Shown here one piece after another: positions 1 through 8,489 of a stretch of DNA of 64,000 bases. The notes below the pieces were generated by a model. That model was not told the origin of the DNA and did no database searches. It worked only from the letters and a program-made list of their open reading frames with translations. Position 1 is the first letter of the stretch; each line of letters opens with the position of its first letter. Source of the DNA: Ancylomarina euxina (GTDB lineage: Bacteria; Bacteroidota; Bacteroidia; Bacteroidales; Marinifilaceae); the NCBI RefSeq assembly GCF_003863355.1, contig NZ_QQWG01000006.1, positions 124,001-188,000 on the forward strand, read 5' to 3'. The position numbers were made by a program, and so were the translations under genes.

Positions 1-2164
1 TAAATAGTGTTTTCAATTGAGAAGCAATAGCGATTTGTTCCTGATCATTAGGACCATAAATTTCAGCAACAAGAGTCGACATAACTGGAGGGCCTGGAGG
101 AACTTCTACAACTTTAACATTGGCATTAAACTTCTTACCAATGGCTTGTAAACCTGGTCGCATCGCCTTTGCAATATCATGTGATTGTTCGTCTCTATCG
201 TGTTTATGAGTCAGATTCACCTGAATATCGGCCATATTAGCCCCACGACGTAAATCGTAATGACGAACCAAACCGTTGAAATTCATTGGAGCAGCTGTTC
301 CAATGTAACACTGATAATCCATTACATTGTTTTGCTGTGCTACATAGGCCGCAAGCTCTTTAGTGACCATTGCTGTACGCTCAAGAGTTGTCCCCTCAGG
401 CATATCAATAATCACCTGAAATTCATTTTTATTATCAAAAGGCAACATCTTAACCGCTACCATTTTGAAATAAACCAAAGTAGTCGAGGCCAATAAAAGA
501 ACCGTTACTGAAATGATAAATGACCAGCGTAATTTTGGAGATTCCAACATAGGACGCATGGCTTTATTGTACAGTTTGTATATCAAACCATCCTCCAGCT
601 TAAACTTACTCTCAATATCTTCTTCTTCATGTTCTCCGCCTTTCAATAAACGATAGGCTAAATAAGGCGTAATGGTTAAGGCAACCAATAGTGAAAATAT
701 CATGGCAATGGATGCACCAATAGGCATAGGGCTCATATAAGGACCCATTAAACCTGATACGAAAACCATAGGAAGAACTGCTGCAATCACAGTAAAAGTT
801 GCCAGGATAGTTGGATTACCCACCTCGTCTATTGAAGTAAGAGCTGCTTCCATAAAGGATTTCTTCTTCATCTTAAAATGCCGGTGCATATTCTCTGCAA
901 TAATAATGGAATCATCCACCACAATACCCGTTACAAATACCAATGCGAAAAGGGTAATTCTATTTAAAGTATAATCCAGATAATAGTAGCTAAACATAGT
1001 CAATGCAAAGGTGATAGGCACCGATAGGAAAACCACTAAACCACCACGCCAGCCCATAGCTAACATCACCACAAAAGTCACAGCTAAAATAGCACCTAAA
1101 AGGTGTAATAAGAGTTCTCCTACCTTATCGGATGCAGTCGCGCCATAGTTTCGGGTCACTTCAACGTGAACATCAGAAGGAATCAAATCCTTTTTCAAAA
1201 GCTCCAGTTTATTTAAAATCTGATCTGAGATTTTCATCGCATCGGCACCTCTACGCTTAGCAATAGAAAGTGTTACAGCTGGATATTCACCTTTAAAAGA
1301 GGCCTGTTTATCGTTAACTTCTCCATAACCAAAACTCACATACTGAGAAGGAATTTCTGGTCCATCAACAACCTCAGCCACTTGTTTCAAATATACTGGG
1401 CTACCCATACTTATTCCTATAACCAGATTAGAAAGCTCTTCAGAATTCTCAATAAAACGACCTGTTTTAACAAGAAATTGATTGTCATTATTATTAAAAG
1501 AACCTGAACCCATTTGTTGGTTCGAAGCTTTAATTTGTTGAGCAATACTTAATGCATCAATATGGTAGTTGGCCATCAACTCGCGATTCAAAACAACTTG
1601 CATCTGACGTGAACGTCCCCCACGAATTGATGTTGATGACACTTCGCTAACTTTCTCAACCTCATTATTCAATTCCTGAGCCATTCGACGCAACTGAAAA
1701 TCATCATACTTCTCACTCCAAAGCGTCAATCCTAAAACGGGAACATCATCAATTGCACGCGTTTTGATTAGTGGAAACGAAATACCTTTAGGCATTTCAT
1801 CCATATGTTTCATGATCTCATTGTACATCTTGACAAGAGAACGCTCTACATCCTCTCCCACATAAAATTGCACAATCAGCATAGCCTGTTCCGACATGGA
1901 AGTTGAATACACATACTCTACACCTGGAATGTTAGCCACCACTTTTTCAAGAGGCTTCACAATTCTGGATTCAACCTCGGCAGGGCTAGCACCTGGATAG
2001 GCTAAAAAGATATCGGCAATGGGTACATCAATCTGAGGTTCCTCTTCTCGAGGTGTTAGGTACGAACTATAGGCTCCAATGATCAAAAAAGCAATCATTA
2101 ATAGAGGTGTTAGTTTCGATTTTATAAAGAGTTTGGCAATTCCGCCAGCAAATCCTGTTTTCAT
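1..2164 (-). CDS. RND efflux permease, HAE type (partial, C-terminus outside window)
   Basis: About 721 residues are visible from the ATG at 2164 to the window edge; the C-terminal part is missing. The protein is an inner-membrane proton-driven RND pump that would pass substrate to the adaptor and TolC protein encoded just upstream. The translation starts with a short cytoplasmic stretch and a first membrane helix, followed by a large periplasmic loop. The fourth-helix motif GIVVDDSIIIAEN has the paired Asp residues typical of drug-type (HAE) pumps; the metal pump at 19.9-23.7 kb has a single Asp at that site. It is the last visible gene of the operon tolC-adaptor-permease, 132 bases after the adaptor. 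The substrate cannot be read from the sequence. Confidence 0.93.
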   Translation of the reverse strand, partial: MKTGFAGGIAKLFIKSKLTPLLMIAFLIIGAYSSYLTPREEEPQIDVPIADIFLAYPGASPAEVESRIVKPLEKVVANIPGVEYVYSTSMSEQAMLIVQFYVGEDVERSLVKMYNEIMKHMDEMPKGISFPLIKTRAIDDVPVLGLTLWSEKYDDFQLRRMAQELNNEVEKVSEVSSTSIRGGRSRQMQVVLNRELMANYHIDALSIAQQIKASNQQMGSGSFNNNDNQFLVKTGRFIENSEELSNLVIGISMGSPVYLKQVAEVVDGPEIPSQYVSFGYGEVNDKQASFKGEYPAVTLSIAKRRGADAMKISDQILNKLELLKKDLIPSDVHVEVTRNYGATASDKVGELLLHLLGAILAVTFVVMLAMGWRGGLVVFLSVPITFALTMFSYYYLDYTLNRITLFALVFVTGIVVDDSIIIAENMHRHFKMKKKSFMEAALTSIDEVGNPTILATFTVIAAVLPMVFVSGLMGPYMSPMPIGASIAMIFSLLVALTITPYLAYRLLKGGEHEEEDIESKFKLEDGLIYKLYNKAMRPMLESPKLRWSFIISVTVLLLASTTLVYFKMVAVKMLPFDNKNEFQVIIDMPEGTTLERTAMVTKELAAYVAQQNNVMDYQCYIGTAAPMNFNGLVRHYDLRRGANMADIQVNLTHKHDRDEQSHDIAKAMRPGLQAIGKKFNANVKVVEVPPGPPVMSTLVAEIYGPNDQEQIAIASQLKTLF

Positions 2165-2296
2165 ATGTTTATAATTTCATGTTCTGCCATATGGATATCG
2201 CCAAATAATCATCTTCCTGTGTGTGGAAAGCTTTGATTATGGCTCGTTTCATATGATATAGAAAATTAGTCTTGTTTTTTTGAGAAACTTAATTGA

Positions 2297-3382
2297 TTAC
2301 TTCACGCTGCTTACTTTTAGTTTAGCGCCATCCCAGATTTTACCTTCATAGGATAAAATATATTTCTCACCCGAACTTAAACCTGAAAGAACTTCAATTG
2401 AATTTCCATATGTTTTCCCAACACGAATCCAACGTAAGAGGGCTGTTCCACTCTGACTTAAAGTATATACACCTATTAGTTGTCCTCTTTCTACCAATAC
2501 CGATTTTGGAATAATAATGCGATTTGATTCTCCCATACAAATAGAAACTTTTGCAAACATGCCTGTGTAAAGTTTCAATTTAGGATCTTTAATCTCATCA
2601 AGTTGTAATTTAACTTCAAACTGATTGCCAGAATCAAGAGCTGAAGGGTTTATTTCAGAGACTATAGCCTGAAGACGGCGATTATTCAGTGCTGGCAATT
2701 CAACCTCTACATAATCGTTAAGCTTAATCTGTGAAATCTCCGACTCAGGAATACGAGCAAGAACTTCATAATTCCCTTTTTTCTCAATCGATAATAATGG
2801 CATTCCGGGAGAAGCCAAATCACCGGTCTTTACAAAATGCTTGGTAACACGACCTCTGTATGGTGCTCTAATATTCGCATATTTCAAACTTTCGTTTATG
2901 GAAGCCAACATGCTCTTTGCCGCTTCCAATTTCGATTCAGCAACTTTTTTCTGAATTTGCATATCTTCCAATTCTTTCATCGAAGCTGATTTCTTATCGA
3001 ATAAGGATTGATAACGCTCCAAATTCTTTTCAGCGTCAGCTAATAAGGTTTCTGAAACTGCAATATTAACTTCAGCTTGCTTTTTATTTGCAAGAATATC
3101 ATTATTGCTGATTTGTAATAGAAGTTGTCCTTTACTAACCGTCTCTCCTATTTTCACATGTATTTTTTCAACTTGTCCCATAATTCGGGTGCTCAATTTC
3201 GAAGATGTAGCAGCCTCAAGTTTACCTGTAAAACTCAATAGTTCTGGCTGCTGAACATTTTTTGCTTGTGCAACCTCTACAATTAGGTCGAAACCCTCTG
3301 CTTTCTTTTTAGCTGGTTCATTGCTACATGAAGCTAATAATCCGAGTGCAATAAAAAGGCTTAAATAATATCGTGTGTTCAT
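2297..3382 (-). CDS. RND efflux periplasmic adaptor (membrane fusion lipoprotein)
   Basis: 361-residue membrane fusion protein linking the RND permease to the TolC channel. The N-terminus is a lipoprotein signal ending LLASC, with the lipidated Cys at residue 19, so it should be anchored in the inner membrane facing the periplasm. Then come a biotinyl-lipoyl half (around 60-100), a coiled-coil hairpin rich in Lys, Glu and Ala (about 100-165), the second lipoyl half, and a beta-barrel with membrane-proximal domain to the C-terminus. The length is normal for the HlyD/AcrA family. It lies between tolC (38 bases upstream) and the permease, in the same orientation, which supports one transcription unit. 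Confidence 0.93.
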   Translation of the reverse strand: MNTRYYLSLFIALGLLASCSNEPAKKKAEGFDLIVEVAQAKNVQQPELLSFTGKLEAATSSKLSTRIMGQVEKIHVKIGETVSKGQLLLQISNNDILANKKQAEVNIAVSETLLADAEKNLERYQSLFDKKSASMKELEDMQIQKKVAESKLEAAKSMLASINESLKYANIRAPYRGRVTKHFVKTGDLASPGMPLLSIEKKGNYEVLARIPESEISQIKLNDYVEVELPALNNRRLQAIVSEINPSALDSGNQFEVKLQLDEIKDPKLKLYTGMFAKVSICMGESNRIIIPKSVLVERGQLIGVYTLSQSGTALLRWIRVGKTYGNSIEVLSGLSSGEKYILSYEGKIWDGAKLKVSSVK

Positions 3383-3420
3383 AATATGTTTATTGGATGA
3401 TTGTTATCGATTTTTTGATT

Positions 3421-4752
3421 TTATTTTAATTCTTTTTCTAAAAGAAATTCCAGGTAAAACTTAGCTGAATAGTAATTATTAATAGCATTCAGATATTCTA
3501 AATTTTTAGTTGCGTAAAGGGTTTCTGATTGGATTAAATCAGTCATTTTCTCCAAACCTTGTTTAAAACGGTTGGTACGAATTCTCAAAGCTTCGCCTGA
3601 CTGCTCTTTAGCCAAACGTCCAGTTTCAATTTTCTGAATACTCAAAACCAATGAACGTTTAGCTTCTTTCACCTTCAGGTTATTTTGCTCTAGATAATCA
3701 TCGAAATCAAGCTTTTGAAGTTGAAGCTCTGCTTTTGCTTTTTTAATCATACCAATGTTCTTATAGCCTTTAAATAAATCCCATGATAATGAGGCTCCAA
3801 TCATATAATTATTAGCACTTGTACCTAAGAATTCTTTATCGTTCCATTCATAGGCTCCAAAAGCATTTAAGCGAGGTAAGAACTTATTTCGGGCTGATTT
3901 CAACATTTGCTCCTTGGCCAAAACACCTTTCTTGTAAGCTAAAATATCTGACCGATCTTCGTTGGTCTTCTCATCATCAACACGTGACCCCATAAATGGC
4001 TCCTGAAAGGGATCAGAAGCGATTAAATCATTCGATGATTCAAATCCTAGCAGAAAAGCTAAATAATCTACTGCTCCTTGACGTTGATTCTTTGTTTGGT
4101 TCAGTTGATCTTCAACCTCTAATGCACGAACCTTGGCAGCTAAAACATCAACTTCCTTAATCAAATCCTCTTCAAAGAAATCTAAGCTTTGTTTTAAGTT
4201 AGCATCAGTACTTGCTTTAACTTCTTCAAAAACATTGACCGCTTCTTGTGCGATCTGTAATTGTTTATAGGCTTTTTTCACTTCGAACTTGACATACTCT
4301 GAGGTTCTTTCCGATTGCAAACTCACAGCCTCATAACCATATTTAGCTGCTTTGCGTTCATGTATACCGTCGAAATTTAAAAGAGGTTGTTCTACTTTAA
4401 TCTGAGTTTGAAAATTCTCCATAGAACCTGGATCATTTAATAATACAGGATTAAAGTCAGCAGTTGTAACGACCTCTTGCTTCAGTTTAAATCCAAAACT
4501 CGCTAAAGGATCATTTGTTCTAACTGCTGTGTGGGATAAATTAATTCCTGGTAAGAACAAGGAATGAGATTGTAGATAACTTGCCTTTGCAATATCTACT
4601 CGGGCTTTTGATTTTTGAATCTCTTTATTATTCTCTTCAGCCTTTAAAAGAGCTTCCTCTAGACTAATGTTATTACCATTGGTCTGAGCAAGAGCAAAAA
4701 AGGGAATAAAAAACACTAAAAAGATAATCAATCGATAGGATAACTTTTGCAT
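3421..4752 (-). CDS. TolC-family outer membrane efflux protein
   Basis: Outer membrane channel of the tripartite efflux system. I place the start at the ATG at 4752 because a clean Sec signal peptide (MQKLSYRLIIFLVFFIPFFALAQ-like, cleaved after ALA-Q) begins there. The open frame runs on to 4809 but adds a basic, non-signal-like extension. The mature part (about 420 residues) is long amphipathic helices with two repeat halves, as in the outer membrane efflux protein family. It is first in the operon with the adaptor and permease. I saw no convincing TAnnTTTG promoter directly upstream; 4810-5044 is shared with the divergent phosphofructokinase gene. Confidence 0.9.
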   Translation of the reverse strand: MQKLSYRLIIFLVFFIPFFALAQTNGNNISLEEALLKAEENNKEIQKSKARVDIAKASYLQSHSLFLPGINLSHTAVRTNDPLASFGFKLKQEVVTTADFNPVLLNDPGSMENFQTQIKVEQPLLNFDGIHERKAAKYGYEAVSLQSERTSEYVKFEVKKAYKQLQIAQEAVNVFEEVKASTDANLKQSLDFFEEDLIKEVDVLAAKVRALEVEDQLNQTKNQRQGAVDYLAFLLGFESSNDLIASDPFQEPFMGSRVDDEKTNEDRSDILAYKKGVLAKEQMLKSARNKFLPRLNAFGAYEWNDKEFLGTSANNYMIGASLSWDLFKGYKNIGMIKKAKAELQLQKLDFDDYLEQNNLKVKEAKRSLVLSIQKIETGRLAKEQSGEALRIRTNRFKQGLEKMTDLIQSETLYATKNLEYLNAINNYYSAKFYLEFLLEKELK

Positions 4753-4914
4753 ATATTTTTGATTTTGGATTCTTTTACGTCTCAAAACTATATAAAAACA
4801 AGCACACATCCAACTATCTACATATCTAAACTATCTATCTTGTCATAGATTAACCACATCATTTTTTATATTAAAGAAAATTAGCACTTTAGCTCGATAA
4901 CTGCAAATTATATT

Positions 4915-4943
4915 TTGTATTAAATCTGATAGGTTTATCTTTG
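4915..4943 (+). promoter_or_regulatory. Bacteroidota-type promoter for the phosphofructokinase gene
   Basis: TTG at 4915-4917 and TATCTTTG at 4936-4943, separated by 18 bases, match the Bacteroidota -33/-7 pattern. The start of transcription would be near 4950, giving a leader of about 95 bases before the ATG at 5045. Confidence 0.65.
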
Positions 4944-4954
4944 CCAACTATATC

Positions 4955-5020
4955 ATGAAAAAACAAAAATCCAGTTTGATGATTTTTCTTTTAAGCTGGA
5001 TCGTAAAAATTGAAGACTAG
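4955..5020 (+). other. Possible 21-residue leader ORF upstream of the phosphofructokinase gene
   Basis: An ATG at 4955, about five bases after the predicted transcription start, opens a short frame (MKKQKSSLMIFLLSWIVKIED) that ends in TAG at 5018-5020. It is 24 bases before the phosphofructokinase start. It has a basic start and a hydrophobic middle. It could be a translated leader peptide or chance; nothing in the sequence decides this. Confidence 0.15.
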
Positions 5021-5044
5021 ACTTATAATACAACTAATAAAACC

Positions 5045-6265
5045 ATGAGAGATTCAATAGTAATATTATGTGGCGGAGGACCTGCTCCGGGAATAAACAC
5101 AGTAATAAGTAGTGTAGGAAAAGTTTTCTTAAGGAATGGCTACCGCGTCATTGGAATGCACGAAGGATACAAAGGTCTTTTTTCTGAAACTCCTGAAACT
5201 CAGGATCTGGATTTCCCATTTTTAGATGGCATCTTCAGTAAGGGTGGTTCTTCTCTTAAGATGAGTCGTTTCAAGCCCAAAGATTCGGATTTCAACACGA
5301 ACTTCTTCGTTAAGAATAATGTCAAACTATTGGTTACTATTGGTGGTGACGATACGGCTTCAACAGCCAATCGTATTTCTAAATATCTGGAAGACAACCA
5401 AATTTCAATCTCAAATATTCATGTTCCTAAAACCATTGACAATGACCTTCCATTGCCAATAGGCTCTCCGACCTTTGGATTTCATTCAGCAAAAAACGAG
5501 GGGGTTCGTATAGCAACAACGGTCTATGAAGATGCACGCACCTCACAAAACTGGTTTGTGTTGTCAGCAATGGGACGTGAAGCAGGTCACTTAGCTTTTG
5601 GTATTGGAGCATCCGCTCATTTTCCAATGATTATTATTCCTGAGATGTTTAATAAGACAAATATTTCTGCTGAAAAAATCGCTAATTTGGTTATTTCATC
5701 AATCATCAAACGTCGAATCCTAGGTCTGAATTACGGAGCTGCTATCATTAGCGAAGGGGTTTTCCATTTTATGGATACGAAAGAAATTGAGAGTACAGGT
5801 ATTAATTTCACTTACGATGCACATGGTCATCCAGAGTTATTTAATGTGAGTAAATCACACGTATTCAACATGTTTATTCAACGCAAGATTAAATCTTACA
5901 ATCTAAATATTGGGACTCGCCCAGTAGAATTAGGTTTCGGATTGCGTTGTTGTCCTCCTGTAGCTTACGACTTGGATTTATGTACCATGCTAGGAAATGG
6001 TGTATACAAGCTATTTAAAGCTGGACAATCAAAATGCATGGTAACTGTTGATCCCAAAGGAGATTCTTCGCCTCTATTTCTTAAAGATGTTGAGGATGAA
6101 AACGGAAAGGTAAAACCTCGTTTGGTTGATGTCAATAGTGAAAAAGTTGAAACAGTCATGAATAATAACCTACACTACCTGTGTGAGGAAGACTTGGAAG
6201 CTGCTAAAGCATACCTACCAGATGCAGAGAACTACTTATTTAAAAAGATCTTGAACTGGGAATAA
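5045..6265 (+). CDS. pfp: Pyrophosphate-dependent 6-phosphofructokinase
   Basis: 406-residue phosphofructokinase that phosphorylates fructose 6-phosphate to fructose 1,6-bisphosphate in the cytoplasm. The N-terminal GGGPAPG loop, GGDD (residues 100-103), PKTIDND (128-134) with catalytic Asp132, and MGREAG (176-181) are all present. In this family ATP enzymes have GGDGS and a Gly before TIDND. Asp103 and Lys129 here are the residues associated with pyrophosphate as phosphoryl donor, so I call it PPi-dependent and reversible. It has its own promoter at 4915-4943 and a hairpin terminator right after the stop, so it is probably monocistronic. Confidence 0.92.
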   Translation: MRDSIVILCGGGPAPGINTVISSVGKVFLRNGYRVIGMHEGYKGLFSETPETQDLDFPFLDGIFSKGGSSLKMSRFKPKDSDFNTNFFVKNNVKLLVTIGGDDTASTANRISKYLEDNQISISNIHVPKTIDNDLPLPIGSPTFGFHSAKNEGVRIATTVYEDARTSQNWFVLSAMGREAGHLAFGIGASAHFPMIIIPEMFNKTNISAEKIANLVISSIIKRRILGLNYGAAIISEGVFHFMDTKEIESTGINFTYDAHGHPELFNVSKSHVFNMFIQRKIKSYNLNIGTRPVELGFGLRCCPPVAYDLDLCTMLGNGVYKLFKAGQSKCMVTVDPKGDSSPLFLKDVEDENGKVKPRLVDVNSEKVETVMNNNLHYLCEEDLEAAKAYLPDAENYLFKKILNWE

Positions 6266-6287
6266 ACTATCCCACACGATAAATTTT

Positions 6288-6320
6288 AAAACCCATTTCG
6301 TTTCGATTTGGGTTTTTCTT
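6288..6320 (+). terminator. Intrinsic terminator after the phosphofructokinase gene
   Basis: Inverted repeat AAACCCATTTCG / CGATTTGGGTTT with a 3-6 base loop, followed by a T-rich stretch; it starts 23 bases after the stop codon. Confidence 0.8.
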
Positions 6321-6433
6321 TTATAAAGTAGGTCCTTTTCAAGGCTGATAAGAACCTGATTTTTGATAAATATTTCTATTGTAGATTTTTTTCGCTAATT
6401 TGTATACTGCTATTAATCAAATCAAAAGGAAAA

Positions 6434-6877
6434 ATGGAACTAATTAGTCATTATAAAATTTTTCATAACAAAAGATTTGTTGTTGAATATCATGAAGGTG
6501 TAGGTACGCTTGAAGAAGTTAAAACTTTCAAAATAAAAGAGGCGAACGACCCAAGCTACTCGCCCGACTTTGATTTACTCATGGATATTAGAAAGGTTAC
6601 TATTAAAGGGATAAAAAATGATGTAAAGGAATATATCGAGTTTGCAAACTCTCACCAAGGCATTTCTGGACATCGTAAATTAGCTGTTATTACCAATACG
6701 CCTCGCCAGGTCATTTTCTTTGCCTTTCTGAATATGTTTAAAATGAAATTACCCCAAATCATGAAAATATTTAGCTCTGTGGAAGCAGCGCTGCTCTGGC
6801 TTGGGGAACCCATTTCATTAGAGGATATGGATTCTTGCTTAAATAATTTGAAGGATAAGGCTAAATCATATTTATAG
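6434..6877 (+). CDS. Unknown small protein, possibly STAS/SpoIIAA-like fold
   Basis: 147 residues, no signal peptide or membrane helix. The order of predicted elements (strands near 8-22, helix 27-38, strand with FDLLMDIRKV at 44-54, helix 63-73, strand LAVITNT at 82-88, helix 90-103, helix near the C-terminus) resembles the SpoIIAA-like or STAS fold, and the mid-protein DLLMDIR segment fits the STAS core strand. I do not recognise a characterised relative. It stands alone between the phosphofructokinase terminator and a 1-kb non-coding region, and has an AAAAGGAAAA stretch just before its ATG. The fold is inference from pattern only. Confidence 0.7.
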   Translation: MELISHYKIFHNKRFVVEYHEGVGTLEEVKTFKIKEANDPSYSPDFDLLMDIRKVTIKGIKNDVKEYIEFANSHQGISGHRKLAVITNTPRQVIFFAFLNMFKMKLPQIMKIFSSVEAALLWLGEPISLEDMDSCLNNLKDKAKSYL

Positions 6878-7004
6878 AACAAATTCCCTATAAACTCGAC
6901 TTTAAATTTAAAGTGCTAAAAAAAACAGCTCACTATAGACATCTGACAGATAACTCATTAGTCATACTGTATTAAATTGTTTTCAATAAAAAGTCAGCAA
7001 ACAC

Positions 7005-7034
7005 TTGTTTTATATAATAAAAGCAATACTTTTG
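7005..7034 (+). promoter_or_regulatory. Promoter of small-RNA unit 1
   Basis: TTG (7005-7007), exactly 19 bases, then TACTTTTG (7027-7034). The same -7 box and the same spacing recur at 7411-7440 and at 7851-7880 before satP, and the first bases of the spacer (TTGTTTTAT) are shared with 7411. Confidence 0.8.
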
Positions 7035-7040
7035 TCATCG

Positions 7041-7192
7041 CTTTGAAGCTATACAAACTCTGTAAGTTGATAAGTTTAAACTGATCAATCATTCTTTTAA
7101 TAAGAATTCGATATAAAGATCTTTCTCACACCTGGCTTCCACCTGTGTGAGTTAAGCTAAACCGTCATCATTTATTTGATGACGGTTTTTTG
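7041..7192 (+). ncRNA. Putative small RNA, unit 1 of a three-copy structured family
   Basis: Non-coding unit from the predicted start of transcription (about 7041) to a strong intrinsic terminator. There is no ATG in it before the structured part. The conserved core (7110-7192) has ATATAAAGATCTT, a hairpin with stem CTCACAC (7125-7131) / GTGTGAG (7145-7151), flanking CTT/AAG pairing, and a loop TGGCTTCCACCT. It ends with terminator stem AAACCGTCATC (7159-7169) / GATGACGGTTT (7178-7188) plus T-run. The loop is nearly identical in the copies at 7538 and 8490, while the terminator stem changes with pairing kept. That is what a functional RNA shows. Exact ends and function are unknown. Confidence 0.7.
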
Positions 7193-7410
7193 CTTTTAAT
7201 ATTTTTCAAGGCAAAGCATCAGACCAGCAACTCACAGGTATCATCAAATAAAAATATTTTTATTTGCTTTATCATGCCTTACTGATAAAAAAACAGCATA
7301 TCACTGACTAATAGAACCTTCTCTCGAATACCTCAAGTACTAACAAACATGGGTATTTTCCATTAACATCTCCTAATGGAAATCAAAATCAACAGAATTG
7401 ACTTTCACTA
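7193..7410. other. Non-coding spacer between small-RNA units 1 and 2
   Basis: No frame with coding character. It holds a 22-base perfect palindrome (7245-7266) and AT-rich sequence leading into the promoter of unit 2. Confidence 0.5.
7245..7266. repeat. Perfect 22-base AT palindrome
   Basis: CAAATAAAAA followed by TATTTTTATTTG reads the same on both strands. It lies 53 bases after the terminator of small-RNA unit 1. It could be an operator-like site or an AT-rich accident; no second copy was seen in the window. Confidence 0.5.
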
Positions 7411-7440
7411 TTGTTTTATTAAATAAAAGGTCTACTTTTG
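7411..7440 (+). promoter_or_regulatory. Promoter of small-RNA unit 2
   Basis: TTG (7411-7413), 19 bases, TACTTTTG (7433-7440), the same architecture as the promoters at 7005 and 7851. The shared TTGTTTTAT start and ATAAAAG in the spacer suggest the promoter was duplicated with the RNA. Confidence 0.8.
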
Positions 7441-7446
7441 CAGCTC

Positions 7447-7619
7447 TTCTGAACAAAACGAGAATTTCTGGTTTCATACTTCAAACTCCGATTTTGTAAA
7501 GAATTTAATCGATCAATTGTCCTGCATTATAGGATCAGATATAAAGATCTTTCTCACACTTGGCTTCCACCTGTGTGAGCTAAGCTAAACCCTTATCATT
7601 TATTTGGTAAGGGTTTTTT
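7447..7619 (+). ncRNA. Putative small RNA, unit 2 of a three-copy structured family
   Basis: Second stand-alone copy, about 170 bases from the predicted start to the terminator, with no ATG before the core. The core (7538-7619) repeats ATATAAAGATCTT, stem CTCACAC (7553-7559) / GTGTGAG (7573-7579), loop TTGGCTTCCACCT and the CTT/AAG flank. The terminator stem AAACCCTTATC / GGTAAGGGTTT differs in sequence from unit 1 but still pairs, using G-T wobble. The 5' parts of units 1 and 2 are not alike, so the conserved function should lie in the hairpin and its loop. Confidence 0.7.
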
Positions 7620-7850
7620 GCTACTAAATTATCACGTTTTCACCTCTCTAAAAAATCATAATTTATCTACTTTCAAAATGAGTTTTCTTATTTAAAATGA
7701 CTCTAATCACAAATAAAAACACACATACACCAAACCGTAAAATACTGCATATCAATCCATTTTCAATGTAATAACAAAACTCAAATAAAAGTTTTATGTT
7801 GCCTCAACACTAAGTTTAATAGAGTTCCTAGTATTATTTAAATAATGGCG
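7620..7850. other. Non-coding AT-rich spacer before the satP promoter
   Basis: No frame with coding character and no repeat was found between the terminator of small-RNA unit 2 and the satP promoter. Confidence 0.5.
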
Positions 7851-7880
7851 TTGCTATATCTAATAAAAAGAATACTTTTG
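7851..7880 (+). promoter_or_regulatory. Promoter of satP
   Basis: TTG (7851-7853), 19 bases, TACTTTTG (7873-7880). Transcription would start near 7886, leaving a leader of about 23 bases before the ATG at 7909. The -7 octamer is identical to those of the two small-RNA units. Confidence 0.8.
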
Positions 7881-7908
7881 CGGCTGCTTTTTACAACAAA
7901 ACTTAAAA

Positions 7909-8487
7909 ATGGAAAACACTCAATTCATTATTCAGAAGGACAACACAGCGAATCCTGGACCATTAGGACTTTGCGGATTTGGATTATCAACTATCCTATT
8001 AAATCTTCATAATGCAGGTTTATTCGGAATGGATACTATGATTCTTGCAATGGGAATCTTTTTTGGAGGAATCACACAAATCATTGTGGGAACTATGGAA
8101 TGGAAGAAAAACAACATCTTCGGAACCATGGCTTTTACATCTTACGGTAGTTTTTGGTTGATTTTGGTATGTCTATTAACAATGCCTAAAATGGGATTAG
8201 GAGAAGCACCTACATCTACTTCAATGGGATATTTCCTATCAGTTTGGGGTATTCTTTCGTTAGGATTCTTCGTAGTAACTTTAAAGTTAGGTAAGGCTAT
8301 GGCAATTCTATTTGCTTCTGTAGTATTATTATTTGCTTTATTAGCTGCTGCAAACTTTACAGGCAGCCACATGATTCATACAATTGCAGGTATCGAAGGT
8401 GTTATTTGTGGTTCTATAGCTATTTATATCGCAATGGCTCAACTTTTCGAAGCTGTATATGGCAGACAAATACTTCCTTTGAAGTAA
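7909..8487 (+). CDS. satP: Acetate/succinate transporter, GPR1/FUN34/YaaH (SatP) family
   Basis: 192-residue inner membrane protein of the acetate uptake (AceTr) family. The family signature NPGPLGLCGFG is at residues 15-25 and FGGITQ near 51-56. Six hydrophobic helices fill the length, which is normal for SatP. The substrate is likely acetate or another short monocarboxylate or succinate, by family. It has its own TTG-N19-TACTTTTG promoter. Its 3' end runs directly into the third copy of the structured RNA, which supplies its terminator, so the messenger should end near 8571. A link between the RNA family and short-chain acid uptake is inferred from position only. Confidence 0.93.
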   Translation: MENTQFIIQKDNTANPGPLGLCGFGLSTILLNLHNAGLFGMDTMILAMGIFFGGITQIIVGTMEWKKNNIFGTMAFTSYGSFWLILVCLLTMPKMGLGEAPTSTSMGYFLSVWGILSLGFFVVTLKLGKAMAILFASVVLLFALLAAANFTGSHMIHTIAGIEGVICGSIAIYIAMAQLFEAVYGRQILPLK

Positions 8488-8489
8488 TA

